A stretch of 22,667 bases of DNA, taken from a virus. The notes beneath the pieces are model-generated. The model was not told the DNA's origin and did no database searches. It was given only the letters and a program-made list of their open reading frames with translations. The position numbers were made by a program, and so were the translations under genes. The stretch lies in IMG/VR virus record IMGVR_UViG_3300034418_002352, positions 1 through 22,667 of that record, one strand, 5' to 3'. Shown in pieces: positions 15,192 through 22,287 of this stretch (the stretch's first letter is position 1; each line of letters opens with the position of its first letter).

Positions 15192-15542
15192 ATGGTCATC
15201 AACTCAGATACCTCAAGTATCACCATAGCACCTTTTGTGACGTTACCCATACCTGCTACGTCGATGCAGTTGGTAGTAATTCACAAAGCAACGAAGAAAA
15301 CCGATACGCTTACGATTACACCCACAATAGATGCGAGCAGAGCAACGTTCTCTATTGCGTCCCTACCTAATGTCAGTTCCGTGGCACAAAACAAAGACGA
15401 ATTGATTATCCGAGTTCTTGCATCAGATGTGCTATACTACGAGTCGAGTGCCTATTGGATAGTTGGTACGACTGACATCAATACAACATGGAAAGATTTT
15501 ACGACTACCGACAACCAAAGTAAAGATTGGATAACTATATGA
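15192..15542 (+). CDS. Small beta-rich protein before the portal
   Basis: The 116-residue protein is Ser/Thr-rich and mostly beta (SITIAPFVTLPIPATSMQLVV; DTLTITPTIDASRATFSIA), without cysteine. I do not recognise a family with certainty; a small structural or tail-accessory role is plausible from its place between tail tube and portal. Its stop overlaps the portal start (ATGA), so the two are probably translated together. Confidence 0.6.
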   Translation: MVINSDTSSITIAPFVTLPIPATSMQLVVIHKATKKTDTLTITPTIDASRATFSIASLPNVSSVAQNKDELIIRVLASDVLYYESSAYWIVGTTDINTTWKDFTTTDNQSKDWITI

Positions 15543-17809
15543 AGAACATTGGAGTAGTACAACTTGCGAGTTATTCCTCACCTGCAATAGTACAACAGAA
15601 AAACAAAGATTGGGTTAAGTATGGGGAGGATGATAACTACTATCAGTACCTTATAGACTTATACCATACTTCGCCTACTAATAACGCTTGTGTGAGGGGT
15701 ACCGCAGACCTTATCTACGGACAAGGATTAGAGGTTATTAAAGCGGATAGACACCTCAAAGGTTATCTTGAATACAAGATGCTATTTGAAGATGACTGCA
15801 TCCGTAAACTTACCCTTGACCTCAAGATGCTTGGTCAATGTGCCATCCAACTTGTTAAGAGCAAGGACAAATCAAGATACGCAAAAGCATACCACTTTCC
15901 CGTTCAAACGCTAAGGGCAGAAAAAGCCAATGAAGATGGTGAAATTGAGGGGTACTATTACCACCACGATTGGAATAAAAAGAAACGTGGAGAAAAGCCA
16001 AAAAGATTTGCTGCTTTTGGATTCGATTCAACGGAAAAAGAGTGCATCTTATTTATAAAGCCATATAGTACGGGAAGCGAGTATTACGCCCCCGTAGATT
16101 ACCAAGGTGGTACTCAATGGTCAGAACTCGAAGGTGAGATTAGTAACTACCATCTAAACAATATCAAGAATGGATTAGCCCCTTCCATGCTCATCAACTT
16201 TAACAACGGTGAGCCACCCGAAGAAACTAAGGACATTATTGAAGGACAGATTGCTGATAAATTTAGCGGTTCATCTAATGCAGGTAGGTTTATTATTGCC
16301 TTCAACGATAACGCAGATAGCAAAGCAGATATTACTCCTATTCAACTGAGTGATGCCCACAACCAATACCAATTCTTGAGTGATGAGTGCATGAGAAAAA
16401 TCATGGTCAGTCATCGAATCACATCTCCTATGCTTCTTGGGATAAAAGATACATCGGGATTGGGTAACAATGCGGACGAGATTAAGACGGCATCTACTTT
16501 GTTTGATAACACGGTAATCCGACCTTTCCAAAATCTGATTATCTCAGCAGTAAAGAAGGTATTGATTGCAAACAAAACTCCCGTAGATTTATACTTTAAG
16601 ACACTTCAACCTCTTGAGTTCACCGATTTAAGTGGAAAGAATGTGGATAGTACAACCCAAGAAAAGGAGTACGGATTTAGCGTACAAATGAGTGCGGTAA
16701 GTTCAGTAGATGGGATGCCGTTGTATTCAACACCCGAGGAAGCAATAGCAAAAGCAAGTAGTATGGGATGCAAAGGTTACCACGCTCACAATACTGCAGA
16801 AGGTAAGACCCTCTATATGCCTTGCGAAGACCACAACCAAACAGTTAACCTTGCCGATTCATATACCGACTATCCACAAGGTGCATCTAGTAACGCTAAA
16901 AGGGCATTAGAATGGGTAGAAAAACATGGGTGGGGTTCTTGCGGTGAAGCAACGGGAAAACGTCGTGCTTCGCAATTAGCAAACAAAGAACCGATTTCGA
17001 GGGATACTATCGCTAGAATGGCATCGTTCAAGAGACATCAGCAACACAAGGATGTGCCGTATTCTGAAGGGTGTGGTGGATTGATGTGGGACGCATGGGG
17101 AGGAGATGCAGGTATAAATTGGGCAATTAGAAAACTCGAAGAAATAGATTCTCAAAAGCAGTCACAACAACTTTCATGTGACCATGTTGAATTGACCGAC
17201 GAGGTTGAGGCTGAATGGTTAGAATTCTTGGAAGATAAAGGTGAAATTATAAACGAAGACGAGTGGGAGTTAATCGAAGAAGTAGAGGCTGACCCCGATG
17301 AACCAATGCCTACCGAGTTGACCGCCCGTTATTCATCACCCGACAAGAAGTCAAAAGACGATAAAGGTATCTACAAGATTAGGTACAGATATGGTCCTAA
17401 TAAACTCAAAGAAAACAGTAGGCACTTCTGTAAGCAGATGATTGCATCAAGGAACAAAGGAGTTGTGTACAGAAGGGAGGATATCGACATCATGTCTAGG
17501 AACGGAGTAAACTCAGATTTTGCACCTAAAGGCAAAGCGAGTTACTCAATATGGAAATTCAAAGGAGGAGTGTATTGCCACCATGCTTGGTATCGTTTGA
17601 CGTATAGACGTAAGAACGAAGCAGGTCGAGGTAGTATGGTTAAACCTTTGACACCTTCAGAAAAGTCAAGTGGGCGTAGAGATATGGACAATTACAATCC
17701 CGTACCAAACTCCGAAGCAAACAGAGATGGAGTACCATTTAACCCACCAAGTTGGGACACGGCAAAAACCCGTCCCATAGATATGCCAAGTAAAGGAAAA
17801 TTACAATGA
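15539..17809 (+). CDS. Portal protein with extra C-terminal modules
   Basis: The 756-residue protein begins with a portal domain (about 1-390). Visible segments are DWVKYGEDDNYYQYLIDLY, SPTNNACVRGTADLIYGQG, LAPSMLINFNNGEPP, and SHRITSPMLLGIKDTSGLG, a classic portal stretch. Three further modules follow. A short Cys/His segment (about 390-432) has MPLYSTPEEA, GCKGYHAH and YMPCEDH. A helical module (about 447-537) has AKRALEWVEKHGWGSCGEAT, ISRDTIARMASFKRHQ and WDAWGGDAGINWA, known from phage head proteins including XkdF relatives. An acidic linker and a Cys/His-containing C-terminal domain (about 597-756; DFCK-like HFCKQM, VYRREDIDIMS, YSIWKFKGG) complete it. The ATG at 15539 is preferred to an upstream TTG at 15527. 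It is much longer than a bare portal. Confidence 0.88.
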   Translation: MKNIGVVQLASYSSPAIVQQKNKDWVKYGEDDNYYQYLIDLYHTSPTNNACVRGTADLIYGQGLEVIKADRHLKGYLEYKMLFEDDCIRKLTLDLKMLGQCAIQLVKSKDKSRYAKAYHFPVQTLRAEKANEDGEIEGYYYHHDWNKKKRGEKPKRFAAFGFDSTEKECILFIKPYSTGSEYYAPVDYQGGTQWSELEGEISNYHLNNIKNGLAPSMLINFNNGEPPEETKDIIEGQIADKFSGSSNAGRFIIAFNDNADSKADITPIQLSDAHNQYQFLSDECMRKIMVSHRITSPMLLGIKDTSGLGNNADEIKTASTLFDNTVIRPFQNLIISAVKKVLIANKTPVDLYFKTLQPLEFTDLSGKNVDSTTQEKEYGFSVQMSAVSSVDGMPLYSTPEEAIAKASSMGCKGYHAHNTAEGKTLYMPCEDHNQTVNLADSYTDYPQGASSNAKRALEWVEKHGWGSCGEATGKRRASQLANKEPISRDTIARMASFKRHQQHKDVPYSEGCGGLMWDAWGGDAGINWAIRKLEEIDSQKQSQQLSCDHVELTDEVEAEWLEFLEDKGEIINEDEWELIEEVEADPDEPMPTELTARYSSPDKKSKDDKGIYKIRYRYGPNKLKENSRHFCKQMIASRNKGVVYRREDIDIMSRNGVNSDFAPKGKASYSIWKFKGGVYCHHAWYRLTYRRKNEAGRGSMVKPLTPSEKSSGRRDMDNYNPVPNSEANRDGVPFNPPSWDTAKTRPIDMPSKGKLQ

Positions 17810-18318
17810 TAGCAAACGACTCAGTATTACTCGTCACCAAAGACGACATCTACAAGTATACCTCTGTTAGCGGAAACGTGGATGTAGACAAGATTAGCCC
17901 CTTTATCAAAGTGGCACAAGATATCGAGATACAGACGGTTTTAGGTACTGCACTATACCAAAGGATATTAACCGACGTTAGAAACGATTCTCTGACGGGA
18001 GATTACGAAACTTTATTACTGCAATACGTTCAACCTATGCTCATTCATTATGCGGTTGCTGACTTGATGCAATTTCATGGTTATGAGATTAGCAACGCAG
18101 GTATAGTTAGAAACAGTCCCGAGAACACTATCTTGCCCGATAAGAACGAAATAGATACTATTGTTAGTAGGCAAAGGAAAATAGCCGAGACGTATCGTTT
18201 AAGGTTGGTAGATTACCTAACCTACTATCCTCAGTTGTTCCCCGAGTATACTGCGAATCAAAACAACGGACAGTATCCTTCAACAGACCCATCTAATTAT
18301 GTTAGTTTTAACCTATGA
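17806..18318 (+). CDS. Head-tail connector protein
   Basis: The 170-residue helical protein follows the portal with an ATGA overlap. Its pattern (LVTKDDIYKYTSVSGNVD, IQTVLGTALYQRI, YVQPMLIHYAVADLM, and a C-terminal IVSRQRKIAETYRLRLVDYL followed by YPQLFPEY) is that of Bacteroidota phage head-completion/connector proteins that dock under the portal ring. No catalytic motif is seen. It overlaps the following small gene by 4 nt. Confidence 0.75.
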   Translation: MIANDSVLLVTKDDIYKYTSVSGNVDVDKISPFIKVAQDIEIQTVLGTALYQRILTDVRNDSLTGDYETLLLQYVQPMLIHYAVADLMQFHGYEISNAGIVRNSPENTILPDKNEIDTIVSRQRKIAETYRLRLVDYLTYYPQLFPEYTANQNNGQYPSTDPSNYVSFNL

Positions 18319-18449
18319 AGAAAGCATACCAACCAAAAGAAAAATATGTGGTTAAACTCACAAAGTATTATACTAAAATAGTTACCAATGAAAGCAAGGA
18401 AAATCGAAGCGGTTCAGTTCCTACGAATCGACAAAAGAAGAAACCGTAA
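18315..18449 (+). CDS. Small basic protein (44 aa)
   Basis: A 44-residue frame starts in the connector stop codon (ATGA) and overlaps the next gene by 62 nt. It begins MKKAYQPKEKYVVKLTKYYT and ends QKKKP, with about a third Lys/Arg. The coupling overlap supports it; the long overlap with the next frame speaks against both being equally important. Function unknown. Confidence 0.4.
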   Translation: MKKAYQPKEKYVVKLTKYYTKIVTNESKENRSGSVPTNRQKKKP

Positions 18450-18672
18450 GAATCTCAACTACCATATCTTAGTCGATGAGTCAAAGCATAGCCTTGGCGT
18501 AGATATATTATTCAACATAAAGGATATGCCTAAAAACTCCCTAGTGGTAGCGTATCGTTCTACTGTGAGCAAGGAGATGCTAAAAAACGTAGTCACCACG
18601 TACCTTGAGAAATTGAAATTACACTTAGATTATGAGATACCTGCTGACCTTGTTGATTCTGAGTCTGACTAG
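18388..18672 (+). CDS. Small protein of unknown function (94 aa)
   Basis: The N-terminus is very basic (MKARKIEAVQFLRIDKRRNR). A beta-alpha pattern follows (YHILVDESKHSLGVDILFNI, then SLVVAYRS), and the end is acidic (DLVDSESD). I recognise no family. It sits between the connector and the spanin candidate, which starts 41 nt before its end. The upstream A/T-rich stretch contains no clear two-box element. Confidence 0.55.
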   Translation: MKARKIEAVQFLRIDKRRNRKNLNYHILVDESKHSLGVDILFNIKDMPKNSLVVAYRSTVSKEMLKNVVTTYLEKLKLHLDYEIPADLVDSESD

Positions 18673-19045
18673 TTGCTCGGCAAGGTGGCACTTAAACCAA
18701 GCGATTAAGAAAGACCCTACCATAGTAGATACGGGTATCGTCTACAAATTTGATACTACCATAGTTAGCGATAGCATAGTTATCCAAGATACGTTAGTGA
18801 CCAAAGAAATAGACACCCTAACTATCCACGACATTGAAAATAAGGTCACTACTCAGATAATTCGCATTAGCGACACGCTTTTGGTTACAACCATAGTTGC
18901 ACCCGATACGATTGAGATAATCAAGCAGATGCGAAGCAAACCACGGATAATCAAAAATGAACGCATTCCTTGGTATAAAAATCTGTTCTTTTGGATTTCA
19001 GCCGTTCTATTAGTATTACTATCATGGGTAATTGGAAGAAAATAA
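18632..19045 (+). CDS. Lipoprotein with C-terminal membrane helix; probable u-spanin
   Basis: The 137-residue protein begins with a lipoprotein signal (MRYLLTLLILSLTSC) whose lipobox LTSC places the lipidated residue at Cys15. It ends with a membrane helix (about 117-134; NLFFWISAVLLVLLSWVIG). Between them lies a periplasmic stretch of beta-prone, repeated DT-containing segments. A lipid anchor at one end and an inner-membrane helix at the other is the topology of unimolecular spanins, which fuse the inner and outer membranes in the last step of lysis of Gram-negative hosts. It is not next to the holin and amidase, which lie about 3 kb downstream. It overlaps both neighbours. Confidence 0.65.
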   Translation: MRYLLTLLILSLTSCSARWHLNQAIKKDPTIVDTGIVYKFDTTIVSDSIVIQDTLVTKEIDTLTIHDIENKVTTQIIRISDTLLVTTIVAPDTIEIIKQMRSKPRIIKNERIPWYKNLFFWISAVLLVLLSWVIGRK

Positions 19046-19188
19046 TACCATCGAGGTCAGCACCAAAGAAGAAAGACCGTGCTTGTTTGTGCAAAGATAG
19101 AAACACCTATTCTAAGAAGTGTTGTGATGGGTCACTTTGGGCACAAGGTATAGGTCGCATAACCCAAGACCCTAGCAATCCCAAATAA
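19024..19188 (+). CDS. Small cysteine-rich protein (54 aa)
   Basis: The frame starts at the ATG at 19024, overlapping the spanin gene by 22 nt. A basic N-terminus leads to the cluster CLCKDRNTYSKKCCDGSLWA with four cysteines, then QGIG. I recognise the CxC...YSxxCCDG...QGIG pattern as recurrent in small proteins near the adhesin genes of Bacteroidota phages. The cysteines could bind a metal or form disulfides at the tail tip. Function unknown. Confidence 0.6.
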   Translation: MGNWKKIIPSRSAPKKKDRACLCKDRNTYSKKCCDGSLWAQGIGRITQDPSNPK

Positions 19189-19220
19189 CCAACAAATCAA
19201 ATATCAAAAGTTTTATTATT
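19189..19220 (+). promoter_or_regulatory. Two-box element (copy 3) before the tail-tip cluster
   Basis: CCAACAAA (19189-19196; one change from CTAACAAA), 14-nt spacer, TTTTATTA (19211-19218) preceded by G, then 2 nt and the ATG at 19221. It has the same 32-nt geometry as copies 1 and 2 and lies in a true intergenic gap in front of the adhesin operon. Confidence 0.5.
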
Positions 19221-19493
19221 ATGAGTATATCAGCACAAAGTTTTTCAGCAGGTTACACGGGTTGCAAAGTAATAAGCAACACAAGCGCAAACACGGGCGA
19301 ATTTCGTGGGTTCGTAGTAAATGACGATGCGGTGGTTTCCGCTATATTAGATAAGGATGGTTCAAGCATATTAAGCGATTTGGGACTAAGTGGGGTTACA
19401 CTTCGTAGCGGTATTTTTATAGCCGTTGAAAGTGGCGATTTCATTAGTTCTATTACCTTAACTAGCGGTTCCATTGTAGCGTACACAAGATGA
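19221..19493 (+). CDS. Small tail-tip protein (90 aa)
   Basis: The 90-residue protein is Ser/Gly-rich and beta-type, with FVVNDDAVVSAILDKDGSSI, DLGLSGVTLRSGIFIAVESG and ISSITLTSGSIVAY. I recognise this short family as recurring ahead of adhesins in Bacteroidota phages. It may be a trimeric spike or collar piece. The next small gene starts in its stop codon (ATGA). Confidence 0.6.
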   Translation: MSISAQSFSAGYTGCKVISNTSANTGEFRGFVVNDDAVVSAILDKDGSSILSDLGLSGVTLRSGIFIAVESGDFISSITLTSGSIVAYTR

Positions 19494-19627
19494 TTGGTGT
19501 TCGTGTTTGGTCAACCCGATACAAGGGTGAGGCTTTTAGTTTATTTAATGCCTATCGCTCCCGTGTTGAATCGGATGGAGGAGTAGTAGAGGCGTTTAGT
19601 TGTACCATTGCAGGATTAAGATTATGA
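19490..19627 (+). CDS. Small conserved-motif protein (45 aa) between tail-tip genes
   Basis: This 45-residue frame has ATGA overlaps at both ends and fills an otherwise empty 130-nt gap. It ends with AYRSRVESDGGVVEAFSCTI, a VxxDGGxVEAxxC motif I know from small proteins or segments beside Bacteroidota phage tail fibres. The motif and perfect coupling make it a real gene despite its size. Function unknown. Confidence 0.65.
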   Translation: MIGVRVWSTRYKGEAFSLFNAYRSRVESDGGVVEAFSCTIAGLRL

Positions 19628-21351
19628 GTTTATTGAATGATGCAAGTTTGGTAATGATACCAAGCGGCTATAAGGATGGAAAACTCTATAGTCAAAAACC
19701 TACAGACGGAGATGGAGATTTTACCTTTAGTCGTGGTTCTAACTTAGCGGCTACAAGAGTTAATAGTGAGGGGTTAATAGAGAAGGGAAGAGAGAATCTG
19801 TTGTTGCAGAGTAATGGGTTTAATCAAGCAGGTTGGGGTATATCGAGTGCAACTCTTACGAGTGGACAATCGGGTTATGATGGTAGTTCAAATGCGTGGT
19901 TATTAGATAGTAGTTCGGAAGGATATTTATTTCAATATCCAACATCTTCAAATGTTGGTACTTTAAGTATTTATGCTAAAGCAAACTCTGTTAATAATTT
20001 ACGATTAAGAACTTTTGGTGCATCAATCAACGCAGAAGGTTTCTTTGATTTAGCAAATGGAGTTGTAGGTTCATCAACTAATTTAATTGATTTATCTATT
20101 GAATCTATAGGTGGTGGATGGTATAGATGTTCTGTAGTATATGATAATGCACCTTCATTGATACGGATATACCCTTCAGTAAGTTCAAGCACAAGTTCTG
20201 GAACTATTGGCTCAGTCTATATCCAAGACGCTCAGCTGGAAGTCGGTTTAGTTAGTACAGACGTAATCACTACAACCACCACAACTGCACAAGCGGGTAT
20301 TCTTGAAGATATGCCACGCCTTGACTATTCGGGTGGGGCGAGTTGTCCGTCGTTGTTGTTAGAGCCTCAGAGGAGTAATCTGTTTGATTTTAGTGAATAC
20401 TTTGAGGGTTCATATTGGGGTAAAACTCAACAAGGGAGTGCAAGTGTTCCAGTAGTTACGGGTAATTATGCAATAAGCCCAGAAGGTGTACAAAACGCAA
20501 CAAGGGTTCAATTTGATGCGGTAGGTTCTACGAGTTCAGATAGAAGCGGATTAGTTAGGGATTTTGCATTTACAAGCGGTACGACGTATTCTATTTCTTG
20601 TTGGGTAAAAGCGACAAGTGGGAATAATGAGTTGGTTCAATTTAGAGTTGCTGGTGCTCAAGTTGGAGGCGAACAAACGGCAACCGACGAATGGCAATTA
20701 TTTACGGCAACGCACACGGCAACGGTATCTACTACGGATAATTTTGGAATGCAAGTTCGTGGTAATAATACCACAAATGAAAGCGATATTTTAATTTATG
20801 GGATGCAGTTAGAACAAGCATCTTACCCCACATCCTACATACCTACCTATGGTGGTTCAAGTGTAACGAGGTCGGAAGATGCTTGTAGTAAGACGGGTAT
20901 TAGTTCGTTGATTGGGCAGACGGAGGGGGTTGTATTTGTAGAATTTGACCAAAATTTAATTGGGCAATCAGCAACCCGTAGAATTTTTGCTTTGAATGAC
21001 GGCACTACAAGTAACCGAATAACTGCCTATATCAGCAGTACAAATAAGATTGATTTTTATGTGCGTAATTCGGGAGGAGATTTATTTTTTGGAAATTCAA
21101 CTCTACCTATTGGAAATGAAAAAGGCGTTCACAAAATCGCTTGTGCTTATAAGGATGAAGATTATGCCGTATACATGGACGGAGATTTAATTATTAGCGG
21201 AACTGGTACGGCTGGAACAATCCCAGCGTGTAGCCGTTTTGACTTGGGGCAACAAATTGGGGCAAATGATTTATACGAACCAATCAATCAAGCCCTACTA
21301 TTCAAAACCCGACTAACAAACGACGAATTAGCCGAACTAACAACCTTATAA
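19624..21351 (+). CDS. Adhesin/tail fibre with two CBM-like modules and a lectin-like end
   Basis: The 575-residue protein probably contacts the host surface. The N-terminus (SLLNDASLVMIPSGYKDGKL, then FTFSRGSNLAATRVNSEGLI) is the conserved anchor of Bacteroidota phage adhesins. Two related beta-sandwich modules follow, about 55-210 and 258-410. Each opens with RENLLLQS or RSNLFDFS and closes with AQLEVG or MQLEQA, and they are joined by a Thr-rich linker and MPRLDYSGGASCPSLLLEPQ. The C-terminal part (about 412-575; SSLIGQTEGVVFVEFDQNL, then HKIACAYKDEDYAVYMDGDL) looks like a concanavalin/LamG-type domain. The ATG at 19624 (ATGA with the upstream gene) replaces an upstream in-frame ATG at 19600. 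From about 20198 to 21226 it contains words missing everywhere else, suggesting recent import. Confidence 0.8.
   Translation: MSLLNDASLVMIPSGYKDGKLYSQKPTDGDGDFTFSRGSNLAATRVNSEGLIEKGRENLLLQSNGFNQAGWGISSATLTSGQSGYDGSSNAWLLDSSSEGYLFQYPTSSNVGTLSIYAKANSVNNLRLRTFGASINAEGFFDLANGVVGSSTNLIDLSIESIGGGWYRCSVVYDNAPSLIRIYPSVSSSTSSGTIGSVYIQDAQLEVGLVSTDVITTTTTTAQAGILEDMPRLDYSGGASCPSLLLEPQRSNLFDFSEYFEGSYWGKTQQGSASVPVVTGNYAISPEGVQNATRVQFDAVGSTSSDRSGLVRDFAFTSGTTYSISCWVKATSGNNELVQFRVAGAQVGGEQTATDEWQLFTATHTATVSTTDNFGMQVRGNNTTNESDILIYGMQLEQASYPTSYIPTYGGSSVTRSEDACSKTGISSLIGQTEGVVFVEFDQNLIGQSATRRIFALNDGTTSNRITAYISSTNKIDFYVRNSGGDLFFGNSTLPIGNEKGVHKIACAYKDEDYAVYMDGDLIISGTGTAGTIPACSRFDLGQQIGANDLYEPINQALLFKTRLTNDELAELTTL
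20198..21226 (+). other. Island with CTGG/CCAG/AGCT words inside the adhesin gene
   Basis: CTGG occurs at 20198, 20236, 20651, 21203 and 21212. CCAG occurs at 20449, 20479 and 21223. AGCT occurs at 20234. I found none of these words anywhere else in the window. The segment covers the end of module one, module two and the start of the lectin-like domain, and fits a recombined cassette not yet adapted to the genome's word avoidance. Confidence 0.7.
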
Positions 21352-21353
21352 AA

Positions 21354-21716
21354 ATGTTCAGAAAATACGAATTTAAATCAGAAACAGAAGCCAACACCTA
21401 CATCGAGAATTTAGGAGTTGACGAAGATGGTAACCCAAGCCATCCTCATAGCATCGTGCGATTGGGTAATATAGTTCTAACCGAAGGCGAATACGATAGC
21501 GAAGGTGAGGTCATAACCGAACCCGTTCTATCTACCAACTACCACGTTGATGTATTGTGGCAAGGTAATGCCTTAAGTTCTTGGGATTCAAAAATGGTGT
21601 GGTGTCAACCTATGGGCGTTCATACGTTTGGAAGTTCAAGGGCAATCGCTGAATGGACTGAGAAATGTAAAGAGTTGCACCCCGAGTATTTCCCCGAACC
21701 AATAGAAGAAATATGA
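21354..21716 (+). CDS. Adhesin-associated protein of unknown function
   Basis: The 120-residue protein begins 2 nt after the adhesin. It starts YEFKSETEANTYIENLG, has an acidic middle (EGEYDSEGEVITEP), then YHVDVLWQGNALSSWDSKM, and an acidic end (HPEYFPEPIEEI). Proteins of this size and pattern directly after Bacteroidota adhesins are common and may be adhesin chaperones or accessory tip proteins; this is inferred from position. The holin-like gene starts in its stop codon. Confidence 0.6.
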   Translation: MFRKYEFKSETEANTYIENLGVDEDGNPSHPHSIVRLGNIVLTEGEYDSEGEVITEPVLSTNYHVDVLWQGNALSSWDSKMVWCQPMGVHTFGSSRAIAEWTEKCKELHPEYFPEPIEEI

Positions 21717-22024
21717 AGACATTTTTTGACGAAATAGGAATCAACATAATGCAGTCAGTAGCAGGGCTATTTGGCTCACTTTTGTTTCTTGGCAAGGAGG
21801 GAGCAAAAAACATTAAGCAATCCTTGTTTGCAATAATCACGGGAACGGCATCGGCTAACTATCTGACTCCCGTTGTGATTGAATTTACCAAGATAGAAAA
21901 TACCAAGTACGAGAATGGTATCGCCTTTATTCTTGGGTTTTTAGGACTCAAAGGAGTAGAAGCAATCAGTAAGAAATTCTTTAAAGAAAAAGTACAAGAT
22001 GGAACTACTACAAGCAATAAATGA
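21713..22024 (+). CDS. Holin-like membrane protein
   Basis: The 103-residue protein has two to three hydrophobic segments: IMQSVAGLFGSLLFLG, a central SLFAIITGTASANYLTPVVI, and GIAFILGFLGLKGVEAI. A charged end follows (KKFFKEKVQDG). Size, topology and the place just before an endolysin support a holin of the Bacteroidota phage type, which would release the amidase to the cell wall. It overlaps the next membrane protein by 26 nt. Confidence 0.7.
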   Translation: MKTFFDEIGINIMQSVAGLFGSLLFLGKEGAKNIKQSLFAIITGTASANYLTPVVIEFTKIENTKYENGIAFILGFLGLKGVEAISKKFFKEKVQDGTTTSNK

Positions 22025-22286
22025 AATCGCTAACCTATTGGTATGCGGAAACGCTACGCTATTCTACATTTTTGTCTTTGGTAGGCAGGTGTCAAGGATT
22101 GACAAACTTCCATTAGCAGAGAAGATATTGCTAAGGGTAGGACTTGCTTTACCTGCAGTTATGGGGCTATGGAATGTCTTATACATGAGTTACCCACCTC
22201 CTGCTGAGATTTTGATGAACGTTGGTTATGCTTGTCTATTTACTTGGGCATCTATCTTCCACTATAAGCAATTTGTAAGAAAATAA
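21999..22286 (+). CDS. Small membrane protein, second holin or antiholin candidate
   Basis: The 95-residue protein has three hydrophobic stretches (LVCGNATLFYIFVFG; LLRVGLALPAVMGLWNVLYM; LMNVGYACLFTWASIFHY) and a short basic end. It lies between the holin-like gene and the amidase, ending one base before the amidase start. Paired membrane proteins before an endolysin often act as holin and antiholin, but which is which cannot be told here. Confidence 0.55.
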   Translation: MELLQAINEIANLLVCGNATLFYIFVFGRQVSRIDKLPLAEKILLRVGLALPAVMGLWNVLYMSYPPPAEILMNVGYACLFTWASIFHYKQFVRK

Positions 22287-22287
22287 G

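Noticed and set aside
18991-19023. TTG start extending the cysteine-rich protein upstream
   Set aside because: The extension lies inside the membrane-helix codons of the spanin gene; the ATG at 19024 gives the expected compact protein.
21313-21320. CTAACAAA at the end of the adhesin gene
   Set aside because: Second box is missing at the required distance and the site is inside a coding region; treated as chance.
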